Origin: Heliomarina baculiformis
GTDB lineage: Bacteria > Pseudomonadota > Alphaproteobacteria > Rhodobacterales > Rhodobacteraceae
NCBI RefSeq assembly: GCF_019966545.1
Contig: NZ_JAIMIC010000005.1
Coordinates: 1 to 64,000, forward strand
DNA length: 64,000 nucleotides
Direction: 5' to 3'
This document shows, one piece after another, positions 18,009-27,265 of the stretch (positions are counted from its first letter, which is position 1; the number at the start of each line of letters is the position of its first letter). The translations under genes and the position numbers were made by a program. The notes under the pieces were generated by a model, which was not told the DNA's origin, did not search any database, and worked only from the letters and a program-made list of their open reading frames with translations.

Positions 18009-18147
18009 ATGAATGCCGGTCCGGGTAAATTCAGAAGAAAGCAGCTGACTTTCCTTTCCCTGTAGAGCCTGCGTTCAAATACTGGATTCTCTTATAACTT
18101 TATCTTGGATAAGAGTAAGGCGTAACTCGGCGAGGACAGGGCAGGAC

Positions 18148-19020
18148 ATGCAGACAGCGGCGGCGCTTACGATGGTGCGTGACGATGCGTTTTTTCTGAG
18201 CGCGTGGCTGCGCCACTATGGCACCCTGTTTGGGCGGGAAAACTGTTACGTCATCAATCATGGCCGGGGCAAAGACGTGGCCTCACTGGCCGAGGGGTGC
18301 AACATCATCGGCATACCTGGTGACGCTCACAAGAACTTCGATATGAAGCGCTGGCGCATGCTCAACAATTTTGTCATGGGACTGCGCTGCTATTACGATC
18401 ACGTGATCGTCGGGGATGTGGACGAACTGGTGGTGCTTGATCCGGCTTCGGGCTTAAGCCTGCCTCAGTTGCTGCGCAATGTGCCAGCCAATCGGGTACT
18501 GACACCCGTCGGGCTCGAAGTTGTCCATGACATCGAAACCGAAGCTGAACCGATTAAAGATCATGTCATAGGTCCACGACGGCAGGTCCGGCCCGCGCCC
18601 CATTATTCTAAACCCTGCGTTATCTCGGCCGGCACAAAGATCGCTCGCGGTGGGCATTTTACGCAGTATCCCAAGCTACATCTGCCCGAACATCTCTACC
18701 TATTGCATCTTAAATTCTGTGACATCGACGCCTATTCCGAAGCGATGGATCGCCGCAACGCGGTTACGGTAGAAACGGGTGCCTCGATCAAAGAAGCCTC
18801 AATCGGTCGACATTGGTTCCCGCAAACCCGCGGCGAAGATCGCGCCCTGTTTGAAAGCTTTGCCGAACTGCCCTTGCAGGAAGAGTTCGACATGTCGCCC
18901 TATCGGCAATCCATGCGCGAGACATGGAAACCGAGAGGAGATACCGGCTATTACGAATTTGACCGAACGGAACCAAAGCAGCGCTATATTCTGCCAGATC
19001 GGTTCATCGGATTGGTTTAG
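18148..19020 (+). CDS. Glycosyltransferase family 2-like protein
   Basis: The protein has 290 residues. It begins with a short beta strand and ALTMVRDDAFFLSAWLRHY, typical of the Glyco_tranf_2_4 group (also GT92-like). It has a metal-binding DxD at D90-V-D92 (IVGDVDELVV), and later HLKFCDI and RRNAVTVE segments. There is no membrane helix, so it is probably a cytosolic enzyme using a nucleotide sugar. A GGGCAGG ribosome-binding site precedes the ATG. A divergent sulfotransferase-like gene lies upstream, and the two could modify the same glycan. The acceptor and sugar are unknown. Confidence 0.75.
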   Translation: MQTAAALTMVRDDAFFLSAWLRHYGTLFGRENCYVINHGRGKDVASLAEGCNIIGIPGDAHKNFDMKRWRMLNNFVMGLRCYYDHVIVGDVDELVVLDPASGLSLPQLLRNVPANRVLTPVGLEVVHDIETEAEPIKDHVIGPRRQVRPAPHYSKPCVISAGTKIARGGHFTQYPKLHLPEHLYLLHLKFCDIDAYSEAMDRRNAVTVETGASIKEASIGRHWFPQTRGEDRALFESFAELPLQEEFDMSPYRQSMRETWKPRGDTGYYEFDRTEPKQRYILPDRFIGLV

Positions 19021-19160
19021 GACGGCTCAGTTTGGTAATGATGCAGGCATGAAGCAGAATGAAGGCCTGATCGCTTTGCAAACTGTCGTCGTCATCTACG
19101 ATATGGCAGCTAGGAAAAAAACGATGCGGCCAGCATTCAGGCTGACCGCACCACCTGTTT

Positions 19161-20540
19161 TCAGTTCGACTTGGTCAATGCCGCGAGCACACGCGCCCAG
19201 CTTCTGATGCCCTTGTGGAAGCTTTCCATGTCGTATTTCTCATTGGGCGAATGAATCTGGTCGTCGTCCTTGCCAAACCCGATCAACATCGGCGTTGTGC
19301 CAAGAATGCGGTCGAAATGTCCCGCAATCGGAATCGACCCGCCGCAGCCGATCAATGCGGCCTCATCCGGCCATTCGTCGGAGAGCGCCTGACGGGCCTG
19401 CTCGAACACCGGATCCGACGTGTCGAATGCACCTGCCTGAGACGCGCCATGTGCCTTGAACTCAACCGAGCAATCGGGTGGCAGCATATCCTGCACCATC
19501 TTGCGAAAACTTTCGCGGATCTTCAGCGGGTCCTGCGTGCCGACAAGCCGGAAGCTGATCTTGGCATGGGCTTCCGATGGCAGCACGGTCTTGAACCCGG
19601 CACCGGTATAGCCGCCCCAGATTCCGTTCACTTCGCAGGTCGGACGTGCCCAGATCATTTCCAGCGGTGTCCGGTCCTGTTCGCCGGCCGGCTCGGAAAG
19701 GCCGACATCGCCAAGGAAAGACTGGTGATCGAACGCGAGCCCCTGCCACTGCTGGCGCATCTCATCCGGAAGTTCCGGCACGCCATCATAGAAGCCGGGC
19801 ACAGTGATCCGGCCGGTTTCGTCATGCAGGGACGCGATGATGCGCGACAATACACGGATGGGATTCATAGAAACACCGCCGTACATGCCGGAATGCAGGT
19901 CGCGGGACGGTCCGGTGATCGTCAGCTCTTCGCCCAGAAGGCCGCGCAGCATCGTGGTGATGGCCGGAACCCGGCTCTCAAAAAGACCGGTGTCACAGAT
20001 CAGCGCAATGTCCGATTTCAACTCATCTGCGTTCTCTTTCATGAACGGCACAAGCGAAGGTGAGCCGGACTCTTCCTCGCCTTCGAGAAAGAACGTCAGC
20101 TTGCAGGGCAGGGAGCCGTTGATTTCTTTCCACGCACGGCAGGCCTCGATAAAGGTCATGAGCTGACCCTTGTCATCCGCCGCACCGCGCGCACGGATGA
20201 CTTTGCCCTTGGGGGTATCCTGCACTTCCGGATCAAAGGGATCACGGTCCCAGAGCTCCAGTGGATCGACGGGCTGCACGTCGTAATGTCCGTAGAACAA
20301 CAGGTGAGGACCTTCACCGTCCAGGTGTCCGACAACCATCGGATGCCCGGGCGTCTGGCGTTTTTCGGTTGCGATCCCGAGGCTGTTGAGATCCGCGACC
20401 AGCCAGTCTGCCGCCCGGTCGCAGTCTGCCTTAAACGCGGGATCGGTCGAAATCGAAGGAATTCGCAGCAGTTCCAGCAATCGGTCGGTCGCGGCGGGCA
20501 GATCCGCATCGATACGGGAGAGAACATCGTCAAGAGACAT
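19161..20540 (-). CDS. M20 family dipeptidase/metallopeptidase
   Basis: The protein has 459 residues. Dinuclear zinc-site motifs are visible: YGHYDVQP (H85, D87), GAADDKGQ (D122), the catalytic Glu pair in LEGEEESGSP (about 155-156), a later CDTG and a C-terminal His in HSPNEKYD. A dimerisation domain (about 200-310) contains DLHSGMYGG. It is closest to the M20 carnosinase-like dipeptidases (PepV/CNDP type), hydrolysing dipeptides or N-acyl amino acids in the cytosol. The start MSLDDVLSRI at 20540 is chosen because the frame upstream lacks protein-like sequence and AAAGG lies about 11 bases before it. Convergent with the glycosyltransferase. Confidence 0.9.
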   Translation of the reverse strand: MSLDDVLSRIDADLPAATDRLLELLRIPSISTDPAFKADCDRAADWLVADLNSLGIATEKRQTPGHPMVVGHLDGEGPHLLFYGHYDVQPVDPLELWDRDPFDPEVQDTPKGKVIRARGAADDKGQLMTFIEACRAWKEINGSLPCKLTFFLEGEEESGSPSLVPFMKENADELKSDIALICDTGLFESRVPAITTMLRGLLGEELTITGPSRDLHSGMYGGVSMNPIRVLSRIIASLHDETGRITVPGFYDGVPELPDEMRQQWQGLAFDHQSFLGDVGLSEPAGEQDRTPLEMIWARPTCEVNGIWGGYTGAGFKTVLPSEAHAKISFRLVGTQDPLKIRESFRKMVQDMLPPDCSVEFKAHGASQAGAFDTSDPVFEQARQALSDEWPDEAALIGCGGSIPIAGHFDRILGTTPMLIGFGKDDDQIHSPNEKYDMESFHKGIRSWARVLAALTKSN

Positions 20541-20889
20541 GTGACGCAGCCTTTTCATCAGTTTCTGGCGCCAAACTACCAGTCGCAAATCCGGTGTCCA
20601 GAGCCCCGGCTTTGCAGTTCGGGCGCGAGAAAGAGAACCACCGCAGTTCAGGCGTGCCGAGGAGGAGGAGGGCAGCGTGGCGACAACGATGGTTCTCCGC
20701 AGCACGAAACAGCGTGCAGCAACTGCAATCAGTACTTAAGAAGCAATGTTCCTAACGAATTTAACAAATATAATGTTACCTACTAAGAACTTGATCGTGA
20801 AATACACTACTCGCTAACAAGGAGCAGAATGCCTTATTCGACAGACTTGGCACAGTCTGGAATTCAATACTTGGCGAAATGGGTCCGGC
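20541..20889. other. Intergenic region between a peptidase and the hemA promoter
   Basis: The region is about 350 bases and AT-rich after 20740. It contains a perfect -10 hexamer TATAAT at 20769-20774 with no good -35 partner, possibly a second upstream hemA promoter. A 25-codon frame at 20829-20906 follows a GGAG-like sequence but has no recognisable product. Confidence 0.4.
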
Positions 20890-20902
20890 ATGGCGAAATC
20901 AG

Positions 20903-20916
20903 TTGATCCATATCAA
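20903..20916 (+). promoter_or_regulatory. FNR/FnrL binding site of hemA
   Basis: TTGAT (20903-20907), four bases, ATCAA (20912-20916) is a perfect match to the FNR consensus. It is centred at 20909.5. A TATTTG -10-like hexamer at 20940-20945 implies a start at about 20951, putting the box near -41.5, the class II activator position. FnrL control of hemA is established in Rhodobacter. Oxygen limitation would therefore raise tetrapyrrole synthesis. Confidence 0.85.
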
Positions 20917-20939
20917 GGCTGCGACATGCTGCCCGGGCG

Positions 20940-20945
20940 TATTTG
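20940..20945 (+). promoter_or_regulatory. Candidate -10 element of the FnrL-dependent hemA promoter
   Basis: TATTTG lies 23 bases after the FNR box. There is no separate -35 element, as expected when FNR occupies that place. The untranslated leader would be about 98 bases. Confidence 0.5.
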
Positions 20946-21048
20946 GTTGATCGAGAAGAATAGGTCCTCTAAGTACACCGCGATGCGAATGCGTGGCGAT
21001 GATCTGAATATTGCCGACGGGATCAGCCAGAAGTGAAGGAGCAGCCGG

Positions 21049-22272
21049 TTGGATTACACCGCTAAATTAGATGACGCGATCCAGCGTTTGCATGATGAAG
21101 GTCGCTATCGGACATTTATCGACATCGAACGCCGTAACGGCAACTTCCCGCATGCGGTATGGACGCGCCCCGATGGCGGTGAAAGCGATATCACGGTCTG
21201 GTGCGGCAATGATTACCTTGGCATGGGACAGAACCCGGTCGTTCTGGCCGCGATGCACGAGGCGCTTGAAGCAACCGGCGCCGGTTCCGGCGGAACGCGG
21301 AACATTTCAGGTACGACTGTCTATCATAAGCGACTAGAGGCGGAACTGGCCGATTTGCACGGCAAGGAATCGGCGCTGCTCTTTACCTCTGCCTATATTG
21401 CGAATGATGCGACACTTTCGACACTCCCCAAACTTTTCCCCGGCCTGATCATTTATTCTGATGCATTAAATCATGCGTCGATGATCGAAGGCGTACGCCG
21501 TAATGGCGGGGCCAAGCGCATCTTCCGGCATAATGATCTGGATCACCTTCGCGAACTGCTCGAAGCCGACGACCCGGATGCCCCGAAACTCATCGCTTTC
21601 GAATCCATTTATTCGATGGATGGCGACTTTGGCCCGATCGAGGCGATCTGCGATCTCGCCGATGAATTCGGCGCGCTTACCTATATTGATGAGGTTCACG
21701 CGGTCGGCATGTACGGACCTCGCGGTGGTGGCGTGGCCGAGCGTGATCGCCTGATGCATCGCCTCGATATCATCAACGGAACCCTTGCCAAAGCCTATGG
21801 CGTGATGGGCGGCTATATCGCAGCAAGCGCAAAAATGTGTGATGCCATAAGGTCTTATGCGCCTGGATTCATCTTTACAACTTCGCTTCCGCCGGCGGTT
21901 GCAGCCGGCGCGGCAGCGTCGGTCGCCTATCTCAAGAAGACGCCCGAGATCCGTGAACAGCATCAGACACAGGCGCGCATCCTCAAGACGCGTCTCAAGG
22001 CGATGGGACTTCCGATCATCGACCACGGTTCGCATATCGTGCCCGTCATGGTCGGTAATCCGGTCCACACCAAGATACTAAGCGACATGCTGTTGCAGGA
22101 CCACGGTATCTATGTGCAGCCGATCAATTTCCCGACTGTTCCGCGCGGCACAGAGCGGCTTCGTTTCACGCCGTCGCCGGTGCACGGACCCAAGGAAATG
22201 GATCGCCTTGTGCGCGCAATGGATGCGCTTTGGTCTCATTGTGCGCTTAATCGCGCCGATCTTGCCGGATAA
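21049..22272 (+). CDS. hemA: 5-aminolevulinate synthase
   Basis: The protein has 407 residues and makes 5-aminolevulinate from glycine and succinyl-CoA, the first step of haem, bacteriochlorophyll and cobalamin synthesis by the Shemin route. It is a PLP fold-type I enzyme: the glycine-rich [20 protein letters not shown] with cofactor Asp214, and the Schiff-base lysine K248 in [12 protein letters not shown], the same position as in Rhodobacter enzymes. Start: TTG at 21049 with AAGGAG about 8 bases upstream; it gives the family N-terminus MDYxxxLDxAIxRLHxEGRYR. An FNR-type box lies about 140 bases upstream. The gene is monocistronic by spacing, with rodZ-like and ispG genes downstream. Confidence 0.97.
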   Translation: MDYTAKLDDAIQRLHDEGRYRTFIDIERRNGNFPHAVWTRPDGGESDITVWCGNDYLGMGQNPVVLAAMHEALEATGAGSGGTRNISGTTVYHKRLEAELADLHGKESALLFTSAYIANDATLSTLPKLFPGLIIYSDALNHASMIEGVRRNGGAKRIFRHNDLDHLRELLEADDPDAPKLIAFESIYSMDGDFGPIEAICDLADEFGALTYIDEVHAVGMYGPRGGGVAERDRLMHRLDIINGTLAKAYGVMGGYIAASAKMCDAIRSYAPGFIFTTSLPPAVAAGAAASVAYLKKTPEIREQHQTQARILKTRLKAMGLPIIDHGSHIVPVMVGNPVHTKILSDMLLQDHGIYVQPINFPTVPRGTERLRFTPSPVHGPKEMDRLVRAMDALWSHCALNRADLAG

Positions 22273-22342
22273 TTGCCGCCTTTTGTATCCAAGCTAAAGG
22301 CCGTGTGTTAAAGTCTTAGCAACAAAAAGCGTAGACGAATCG

Positions 22343-23650
22343 ATGGGACGATTCCAAAACGCTGCGACTAGGGCATTAAGAGCAGATGGGGCGGCAGGCA
22401 TGATTGGGCGCAAAGTACAGCGCAAATCAGAAGATGACCTGAGTGTCGTCAAGCCCAAAGGGTTTGACGACTTTGAATTGCGTCTTGGTGACACGATGCG
22501 CGGTGAACGCGCAACGATGGGCAAAAGCCTTCTGGATGTGCAGCGAGAATTGCGCATCAAGGCGTCCTATATAGCTGCCATTGAAAATTCCGATCCTTCT
22601 GCCTTTGACACGCCCGGTTTCATTGCCGGTTACGTGCGGTCTTATGCGCGCTATCTGGGCATGAACCCGGACGAGGCCTTCCATAACTTCTGTCAGGAAA
22701 GCGGGTTCGCGGTTGCGCATGGCATGTCCGCCGAGGCTTCTGTCGTAAAGAAAAGCGGCAAGGAAGAAGGCATCAAGTCTGTCGCTGCCCCTCGTGATCC
22801 TTTTACCGCGCCGAACACGCCCTTTGTTCCGGGTGCCGATTCCTTTTTCAGCCAGATTGAACCGCGCGCCGTAGGGTCGACGCTGGTGCTGTTGGCGCTG
22901 ATCGGCGGCATCGGTTATGGTGGATGGGCGGTTCTGAAAGAAGTCCAGCAGGTCCAGTTCGCTCCCGTTGAACAGGCGCCTGTCGTTCTGGCCGATCTCG
23001 ATCCGCTTGCCGAAGCTACGCGCCCGGCGCTTTCGGAAAGTGAAACCGATTCTACAGCCATCAACGTGCCCGACGCAGATGCATTTGACCGGCTATATCG
23101 CCCGCAGGCGCTGGATGTTCCGGTGCTTGTGGCGCGCGACGGTCCGATCTCTACTCTCGATCCGCGCAACGTGGGTATGCTAAACCAGCCCAGCCTGCCT
23201 GAAGTTGTCGATCTTTCGGAAAACGTCGACATGATCATCGCGAGCCTTGAGCCGCAGCAAGCTCGGAACGTGACTGAGAATGTCCCGCAAGTTGTTGAAC
23301 CTGTTGCGCCAGCCTTGCAGGTCGTCGCGGTACGCCCGTCTTGGGTGCGCGTAAGATCGGCTGATGGCACCGTTATCTTCGAAAAGACAATGCAGCCCGG
23401 CGAAACATGGGAAGCACCTCTGACAGAGGAACCTCCGACACTTCGGACCGGCGAAAGCGGCGCGATTTACTTTGCGATGGGCGAGAAGTTCTACGGGCCG
23501 GTTGGTGAGGCCGGCGCTGTCACATCAAATCTGCCGCTGTCGATCGCCAGTTTGCAGGAAACCTATCTCCCTGCCGATATGCAGCGGGACGAAGGTTTGA
23601 TCCGCTATGCCGAGGCGCTTGGTCTGGCTGCAACGCCGGTAAGCGACTGA
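22343..23650 (+). CDS. RodZ-like helix-turn-helix membrane protein
   Basis: The protein has 435 residues. An N-terminal HTH_25 domain of the RodZ family (about 45-115) contains LRGER-type MRGERATMGKSLLDVQ, IKASYIAAIE and PGFIAGYVRSYARYLG. A disordered linker follows, then one transmembrane helix (about 175-195, STLVLLALIGGIGYGG) and a C-terminal DUF4115-type beta domain (WVRVRSADGTVIFEKTMQPGE). RodZ links MreB to the membrane for cell shape; DNA binding is not required in characterised members. An alternative start at 22400 would give a more usual N-terminus (MIGRKVQRK). It lies 110 bases ahead of ispG, a linkage seen in many bacteria. Confidence 0.85.
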   Translation: MGRFQNAATRALRADGAAGMIGRKVQRKSEDDLSVVKPKGFDDFELRLGDTMRGERATMGKSLLDVQRELRIKASYIAAIENSDPSAFDTPGFIAGYVRSYARYLGMNPDEAFHNFCQESGFAVAHGMSAEASVVKKSGKEEGIKSVAAPRDPFTAPNTPFVPGADSFFSQIEPRAVGSTLVLLALIGGIGYGGWAVLKEVQQVQFAPVEQAPVVLADLDPLAEATRPALSESETDSTAINVPDADAFDRLYRPQALDVPVLVARDGPISTLDPRNVGMLNQPSLPEVVDLSENVDMIIASLEPQQARNVTENVPQVVEPVAPALQVVAVRPSWVRVRSADGTVIFEKTMQPGETWEAPLTEEPPTLRTGESGAIYFAMGEKFYGPVGEAGAVTSNLPLSIASLQETYLPADMQRDEGLIRYAEALGLAATPVSD

Positions 23651-23760
23651 CGAATCCACTTGCCTGAAACAAGCTGCCGTTGCAGCCAGGGGCTGAGAGA
23701 GTTATCTCTACGCCAAGTTGGAACGGTGCGCCGCATCGCTATTGCAAAGGCCCAGATCCC

Positions 23761-24882
23761 ATGTCGTTGAACAGTATCCGCCCATGGCGGGACATTTACC
23801 GCCGCAAATCCCGTCAGATCATGGTTGGCAATGTACCAGTTGGCGGTGACGCGCCGATTGCCGTGCAAACCATGACGAACACGCTGACGACGGATGTCGC
23901 GGCAACCATCGCTCAGGTTCAGGCCGCGGCCGAGGCAGGCGCTGACATCGTACGGGTCTCTGTACCGGATCAGGCCTCGTCCAAGGCGCTCAAGGAAATC
24001 GTGGCGGAAAGCCCCGTACCGATCGTGGCCGATATTCATTTTCATTACAAACGCGGGATCGAGGCTGCCGAGGCGGGCGCATCCTGCCTGCGGATCAACC
24101 CCGGTAACATCGGTGACAAGACCCGCGTGGCCGAAGTCGTCTCTGCCGCGCGAGACCATGGCTGTTCCATCCGCATCGGTGTGAATGCTGGGAGCCTCGA
24201 AAAACACCTGCTCGAAAAATATGGGGAGCCTTGCCCGGACGCGATGGTGGAGTCCGGTCTCGAGCATATCCGGATCTTGCAAGATCACGATTTCCACGAA
24301 TTCAAGATCAGCGTCAAAGCCTCCGATGTCTTCATGTCGGCAGCCGCTTACCAGCAGCTAGCCGAAGCAACGGACGCGCCTTTGCATTTGGGCATTACCG
24401 AAGCCGGTGGATTGATGTCTGGTACCATCAAATCTGCAATAGGTTTGGGGAATCTGCTGTGGATGGGCATCGGCGATACCATTCGGGTCAGCCTTTCCGC
24501 TGATCCGGTCGAAGAGGTCAAGGTCGGTTTCGAAATTCTGAAATCGCTCGGACTTCGTCATCGCGGGGTGAACATCATCTCGTGCCCCTCCTGCGCGAGA
24601 CAGGGGTTCGATGTCATCAAGACGGTCGAGGCGCTTGAGAAACGACTTGAGCATATCAAGACGCCGATGAGCCTTTCCATCATTGGCTGCGTCGTAAACG
24701 GGCCGGGCGAGGCATTGATGACGGATGTCGGTTTTACCGGCGGTGGTGCGGGGTCGGGCATGGTCTATCTGGCGGGCAAGCAAAGCCACAAAATGGGCAA
24801 TGATGCGATGATCGATCACATCGTCGAACAGGTGGAAAAGAAGGCCGCCGAGCTTGACGCAATGGCCGAGGCTGCCGAGTAA
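23761..24882 (+). CDS. ispG: 4-hydroxy-3-methylbut-2-enyl-diphosphate synthase
   Basis: The protein has 373 residues (IspG/GcpE). It converts methylerythritol cyclodiphosphate to HMBPP in the MEP isoprenoid pathway using a [4Fe-4S] cluster. The N-terminal TIM-barrel half carries [24 protein letters not shown] and LRINPGNIG. The C-terminal half carries the cluster cysteines in SCPSCARQ and [12 protein letters not shown], with the conserved Glu. The ATG at 23761 starts [17 protein letters not shown], the family N-terminus; the frame is open 27 codons further upstream without coding character. It is probably transcribed with the RodZ-like gene. Confidence 0.97.
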   Translation: MSLNSIRPWRDIYRRKSRQIMVGNVPVGGDAPIAVQTMTNTLTTDVAATIAQVQAAAEAGADIVRVSVPDQASSKALKEIVAESPVPIVADIHFHYKRGIEAAEAGASCLRINPGNIGDKTRVAEVVSAARDHGCSIRIGVNAGSLEKHLLEKYGEPCPDAMVESGLEHIRILQDHDFHEFKISVKASDVFMSAAAYQQLAEATDAPLHLGITEAGGLMSGTIKSAIGLGNLLWMGIGDTIRVSLSADPVEEVKVGFEILKSLGLRHRGVNIISCPSCARQGFDVIKTVEALEKRLEHIKTPMSLSIIGCVVNGPGEALMTDVGFTGGGAGSGMVYLAGKQSHKMGNDAMIDHIVEQVEKKAAELDAMAEAAE

Positions 24883-24939
24883 CACTTGAAATATCCATAT
24901 TTGGACGCTATGTTTGTTTGCAGACATGGAGGCTTTGAT

Positions 24940-25455
24940 ATGGCCGAACCCGCGATCAAGAAACACGATCATCCCGTCGATGTAGTTTCGCCGCAGGATA
25001 TGGGACCGGCTCACCGAAAACGGCTGAGCGGTCCGGGACTGCGCAGCTTTCTTGTGATCGCCGATCAGTGGAAGCTGAGCGAAAAAGATCGACTTGCCGT
25101 TCTGGGCCATCCGTCGCGATCTGCCTATTACAACTGGGTTCGCAAGGCGCAGGATGGAGATGATATCTCGCTGAGCCTCGACATGCTGCTGCGGATCTCC
25201 GCCGTGCTGGGAATTCACAAGGCCCTGAGCATTCTGTTTCAGAAACAGGATCAGGCGCTCGTTTGGCTCAGTGGCCCCCATCGTGGGCTACCTTTTTCGG
25301 GGCAGGCGCCGGTCGACCTCATGAGGTCAGGAACGCAGGACGGGCTTATGCTGGTGCGCCGCTACCTCGATGCCTGGCGCGGCGGAAGCGCGAGCATGCC
25401 GGTAAAAGGTCAGGTCATCGAACCTGTGACGCGCGACACCGTCGTCTTTGGTTGA
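24940..25455 (+). CDS. Xre/MbcA/ParS-type antitoxin
   Basis: The protein has 171 residues. An N-terminal helical Xre-like region (about 45-95) is followed by the C-terminal MbcA/ParS toxin-binding domain (DUF2384): HRGLPFSGQAPVDLMRSG and LVRRYLDAWRGG. The ATG at 24940 has GGAGG 7 bases upstream and is preferred over the open frame start at 24886. It overlaps the RES toxin gene by 8 bases, the usual antitoxin-then-toxin order. It should neutralise the toxin and repress the operon by DNA binding. It lies 57 bases after ispG, so some transcription may come from that gene. Confidence 0.88.
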   Translation: MAEPAIKKHDHPVDVVSPQDMGPAHRKRLSGPGLRSFLVIADQWKLSEKDRLAVLGHPSRSAYYNWVRKAQDGDDISLSLDMLLRISAVLGIHKALSILFQKQDQALVWLSGPHRGLPFSGQAPVDLMRSGTQDGLMLVRRYLDAWRGGSASMPVKGQVIEPVTRDTVVFG

Positions 25456-26131
25456 TCCATTGACTGGACAGGACGATTTCCCAAAGGTTTCGGCGCCGGA
25501 CACCACCTATCGCGTGATCCCCAGCCGGTTTCCGCCTATCGATGCATTTGATACCGTGACGCAGGCAGGAGACCTTGAATCGGCCATGGAGCTGGAAGGA
25601 TGGACCAACGACCGGATCGTCTCTCACAGGCTGCATCGTTTGGATCCTTCCGAGTGGGTCTATGGGCGCTCAAATGCGAGCGTCGTGATGGCGGCTTTTC
25701 TGCATGGCAGCCCGTCCGGAACTCGTTTTGCGGGGTCTGATCTTGGGGCGTGGTATGCGGCGGCGCATGTCGAAACCGCTTTGATCGAAGTGCTGAACGG
25801 CTTACGGCAGGAAGTTGCACTGTCGGGGCTAGAAGAGAAAACGGAAGAATACCGGGCTTACTCAGCCAGTCTGGACGGCATGTTCATTGACATCCGTGGC
25901 GCCGCTCCCGATCTGCATGACCCGGACAGTTACATGGCTGGTCAGGTCTTTGGTGAACAGGTCCGCGCCAGCGGTGGCACCGGGATCAGCTATGACAGCC
26001 AGAGAGATCCGGGCGGCTGGAATTTCGTCTGCTATCGGCCGAGGCAGGTTGAAAAAGTAACGCAGGCCAGCCATTGGCGGGCCCGCGTCGGTATTAGCGG
26101 AAAGATTTTCGTCGAGCAGCTAAGCGATTGA
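25448..26131 (+). CDS. RES-domain toxin
   Basis: The protein has 227 residues. The RES signature residues are visible: Arg in TYRVIPSRFPP (about 22-31), Glu in ALIEVLNG, and Ser in GISYDSQRDPGGWNFVCYRPR. Characterised RES toxins degrade NAD+ or ADP-ribosylate a target with this ART-like fold, stopping growth. The TTG start at 25448 overlaps the antitoxin stop and lacks its own Shine-Dalgarno sequence, suggesting coupled translation; a second TTG at 25460 is possible. The protein is longer than many RES toxins because of an N-terminal extension. Its stop codon touches the stop codon of the convergent dsbA-like gene. Confidence 0.87.
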   Translation: MVDPLTGQDDFPKVSAPDTTYRVIPSRFPPIDAFDTVTQAGDLESAMELEGWTNDRIVSHRLHRLDPSEWVYGRSNASVVMAAFLHGSPSGTRFAGSDLGAWYAAAHVETALIEVLNGLRQEVALSGLEEKTEEYRAYSASLDGMFIDIRGAAPDLHDPDSYMAGQVFGEQVRASGGTGISYDSQRDPGGWNFVCYRPRQVEKVTQASHWRARVGISGKIFVEQLSD

Positions 26132-26890
26132 TCAACTGCGTTTTTCGGCGATGATCTCGGCCATCTGGTCGGCAGGAAGATAGCCGCGCAGCATTTCATC
26201 GACGAGGATGAATGTCGGGGTCCCGTTGATCTTGAGTGCCTGTGCCAGCTGACGGTTGGTGACGATGACCGACGTTACCTCGTCGCTGTCCATGTGATCC
26301 ATGATGGCATCCACATCAAGGCCAAGCTCTTCGCCAAGGCGGCGCAGGGTCACGCCGTTGATCTCGCCGTTGAGCTCGAGAAGCGCATTGTGAACAAGCC
26401 CATAGGCGTCGTCGCCCGCGACCTGCAGCGTTGCAATCGCAAAGCGCGAAGAGATCACGGAAGCCTCGCCAAGGATCGGGAACTCCTTGATGATCAGCTT
26501 GATATTGCCGTCATCCTCAAGCAATGCATTAACTTCGGGCACAGCCCGGCGGCAATAGCCGCAGCGATAATCCATGAATTCAACAAGAACGATATCGCCA
26601 TCGAGATTGCCGGTCACCCAAGAGTGACTGTCATTGAACAGCTCGTCTGAATAGGCTGCGACCAATTCGTCATCTGCAGCCGCCTGCTGTTCGGCATTGC
26701 GCTGTTCCATGAGATTGATCGCCTCGACGATGACCTCGGGGTTTTCCAGCAGGTAGGACCGCACCGCGGCGTCGAAAGCCGTCCGTTCCTGTTCAGTCAT
26801 GTTTGCCGGGTCAAAGGCAAAAGCGGCCTGTACGCTCAGGACAAGAGCGGTGGTGGTTGCGAGCAAGGCCTTTGCAGCTTTGCGGATCAT
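26132..26890 (-). CDS. DsbA-family periplasmic thiol oxidoreductase
   Basis: The protein has 252 residues. A signal peptide (about 1-25, ending AAFA) exports it. An N-terminal helical extension with NPEVIVEAI (DUF-type domain found in Com1/ScsC-like proteins) precedes a thioredoxin fold with the active site C110-G-Y-C113 (DYRCGYCRRA) and a cis-proline loop GTPTFIL. It probably catalyses disulfide exchange in the periplasm; the extension is shared with ScsC/BdbD-like trimers and may mediate oligomerisation. It sits convergent to the RES toxin with the stop codons directly adjacent, leaving no room for a terminator between them. Confidence 0.92.
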   Translation of the reverse strand: MIRKAAKALLATTTALVLSVQAAFAFDPANMTEQERTAFDAAVRSYLLENPEVIVEAINLMEQRNAEQQAAADDELVAAYSDELFNDSHSWVTGNLDGDIVLVEFMDYRCGYCRRAVPEVNALLEDDGNIKLIIKEFPILGEASVISSRFAIATLQVAGDDAYGLVHNALLELNGEINGVTLRRLGEELGLDVDAIMDHMDSDEVTSVIVTNRQLAQALKINGTPTFILVDEMLRGYLPADQMAEIIAEKRS

Positions 26891-27265
26891 GGGTTTACCT
26901 TTTCGTTTCTGCCTAATGGCGGCTGGTCTGCACAGATCGGATCAGCGGAACGATCAGGGCAAGCGCCGATGAGGCACCATGAAAGACGCGGGAAAGAAAC
27001 TCAACCCGACCGCAATCTTTTCCCCGATTTGTGATTGGTCCCGACTGCCGAGCTGCGTTCCTGAATGGTTGTTATTCAGCAGTATTCGCGTTCAAAATCA
27101 GCTTTTCAGAGGCGGAAATTGAGAATTTTAAAGGGTTTTTCGTGTCACTCAGCCTGACCAGACGGATTGTTATTTTCGATTTGTTCAACCGGTTGGGGCA
27201 ACTTATGACAGAGGGACCTCCCCGAACCGTCGGTCCGGGGCGACGCAGACTCTTCAGGAAGACAG
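26891..27265. other. Divergent intergenic region
   Basis: This 375-base region lies between the divergent dsbA-like and aminotransferase genes and should contain both promoters. The stretch 27060-27180 is AT-rich. An AGGAAG ribosome-binding site precedes the aminotransferase ATG. No consensus promoter or named operator was recognised. Confidence 0.4.

Noticed and set aside
20890-21036. A 48-codon frame (MAKSVDPYQGCDML...) upstream of hemA
   Set aside because: It covers the FNR box and the predicted hemA start site, has no ribosome-binding site and no recognisable motif.
23693-23698. CTGAGA before ispG, as in a TPP riboswitch
   Set aside because: The other conserved parts (GGGG-UGC start and the ACC-UGAUC arm) are missing, and ispG is not a thiamin gene.
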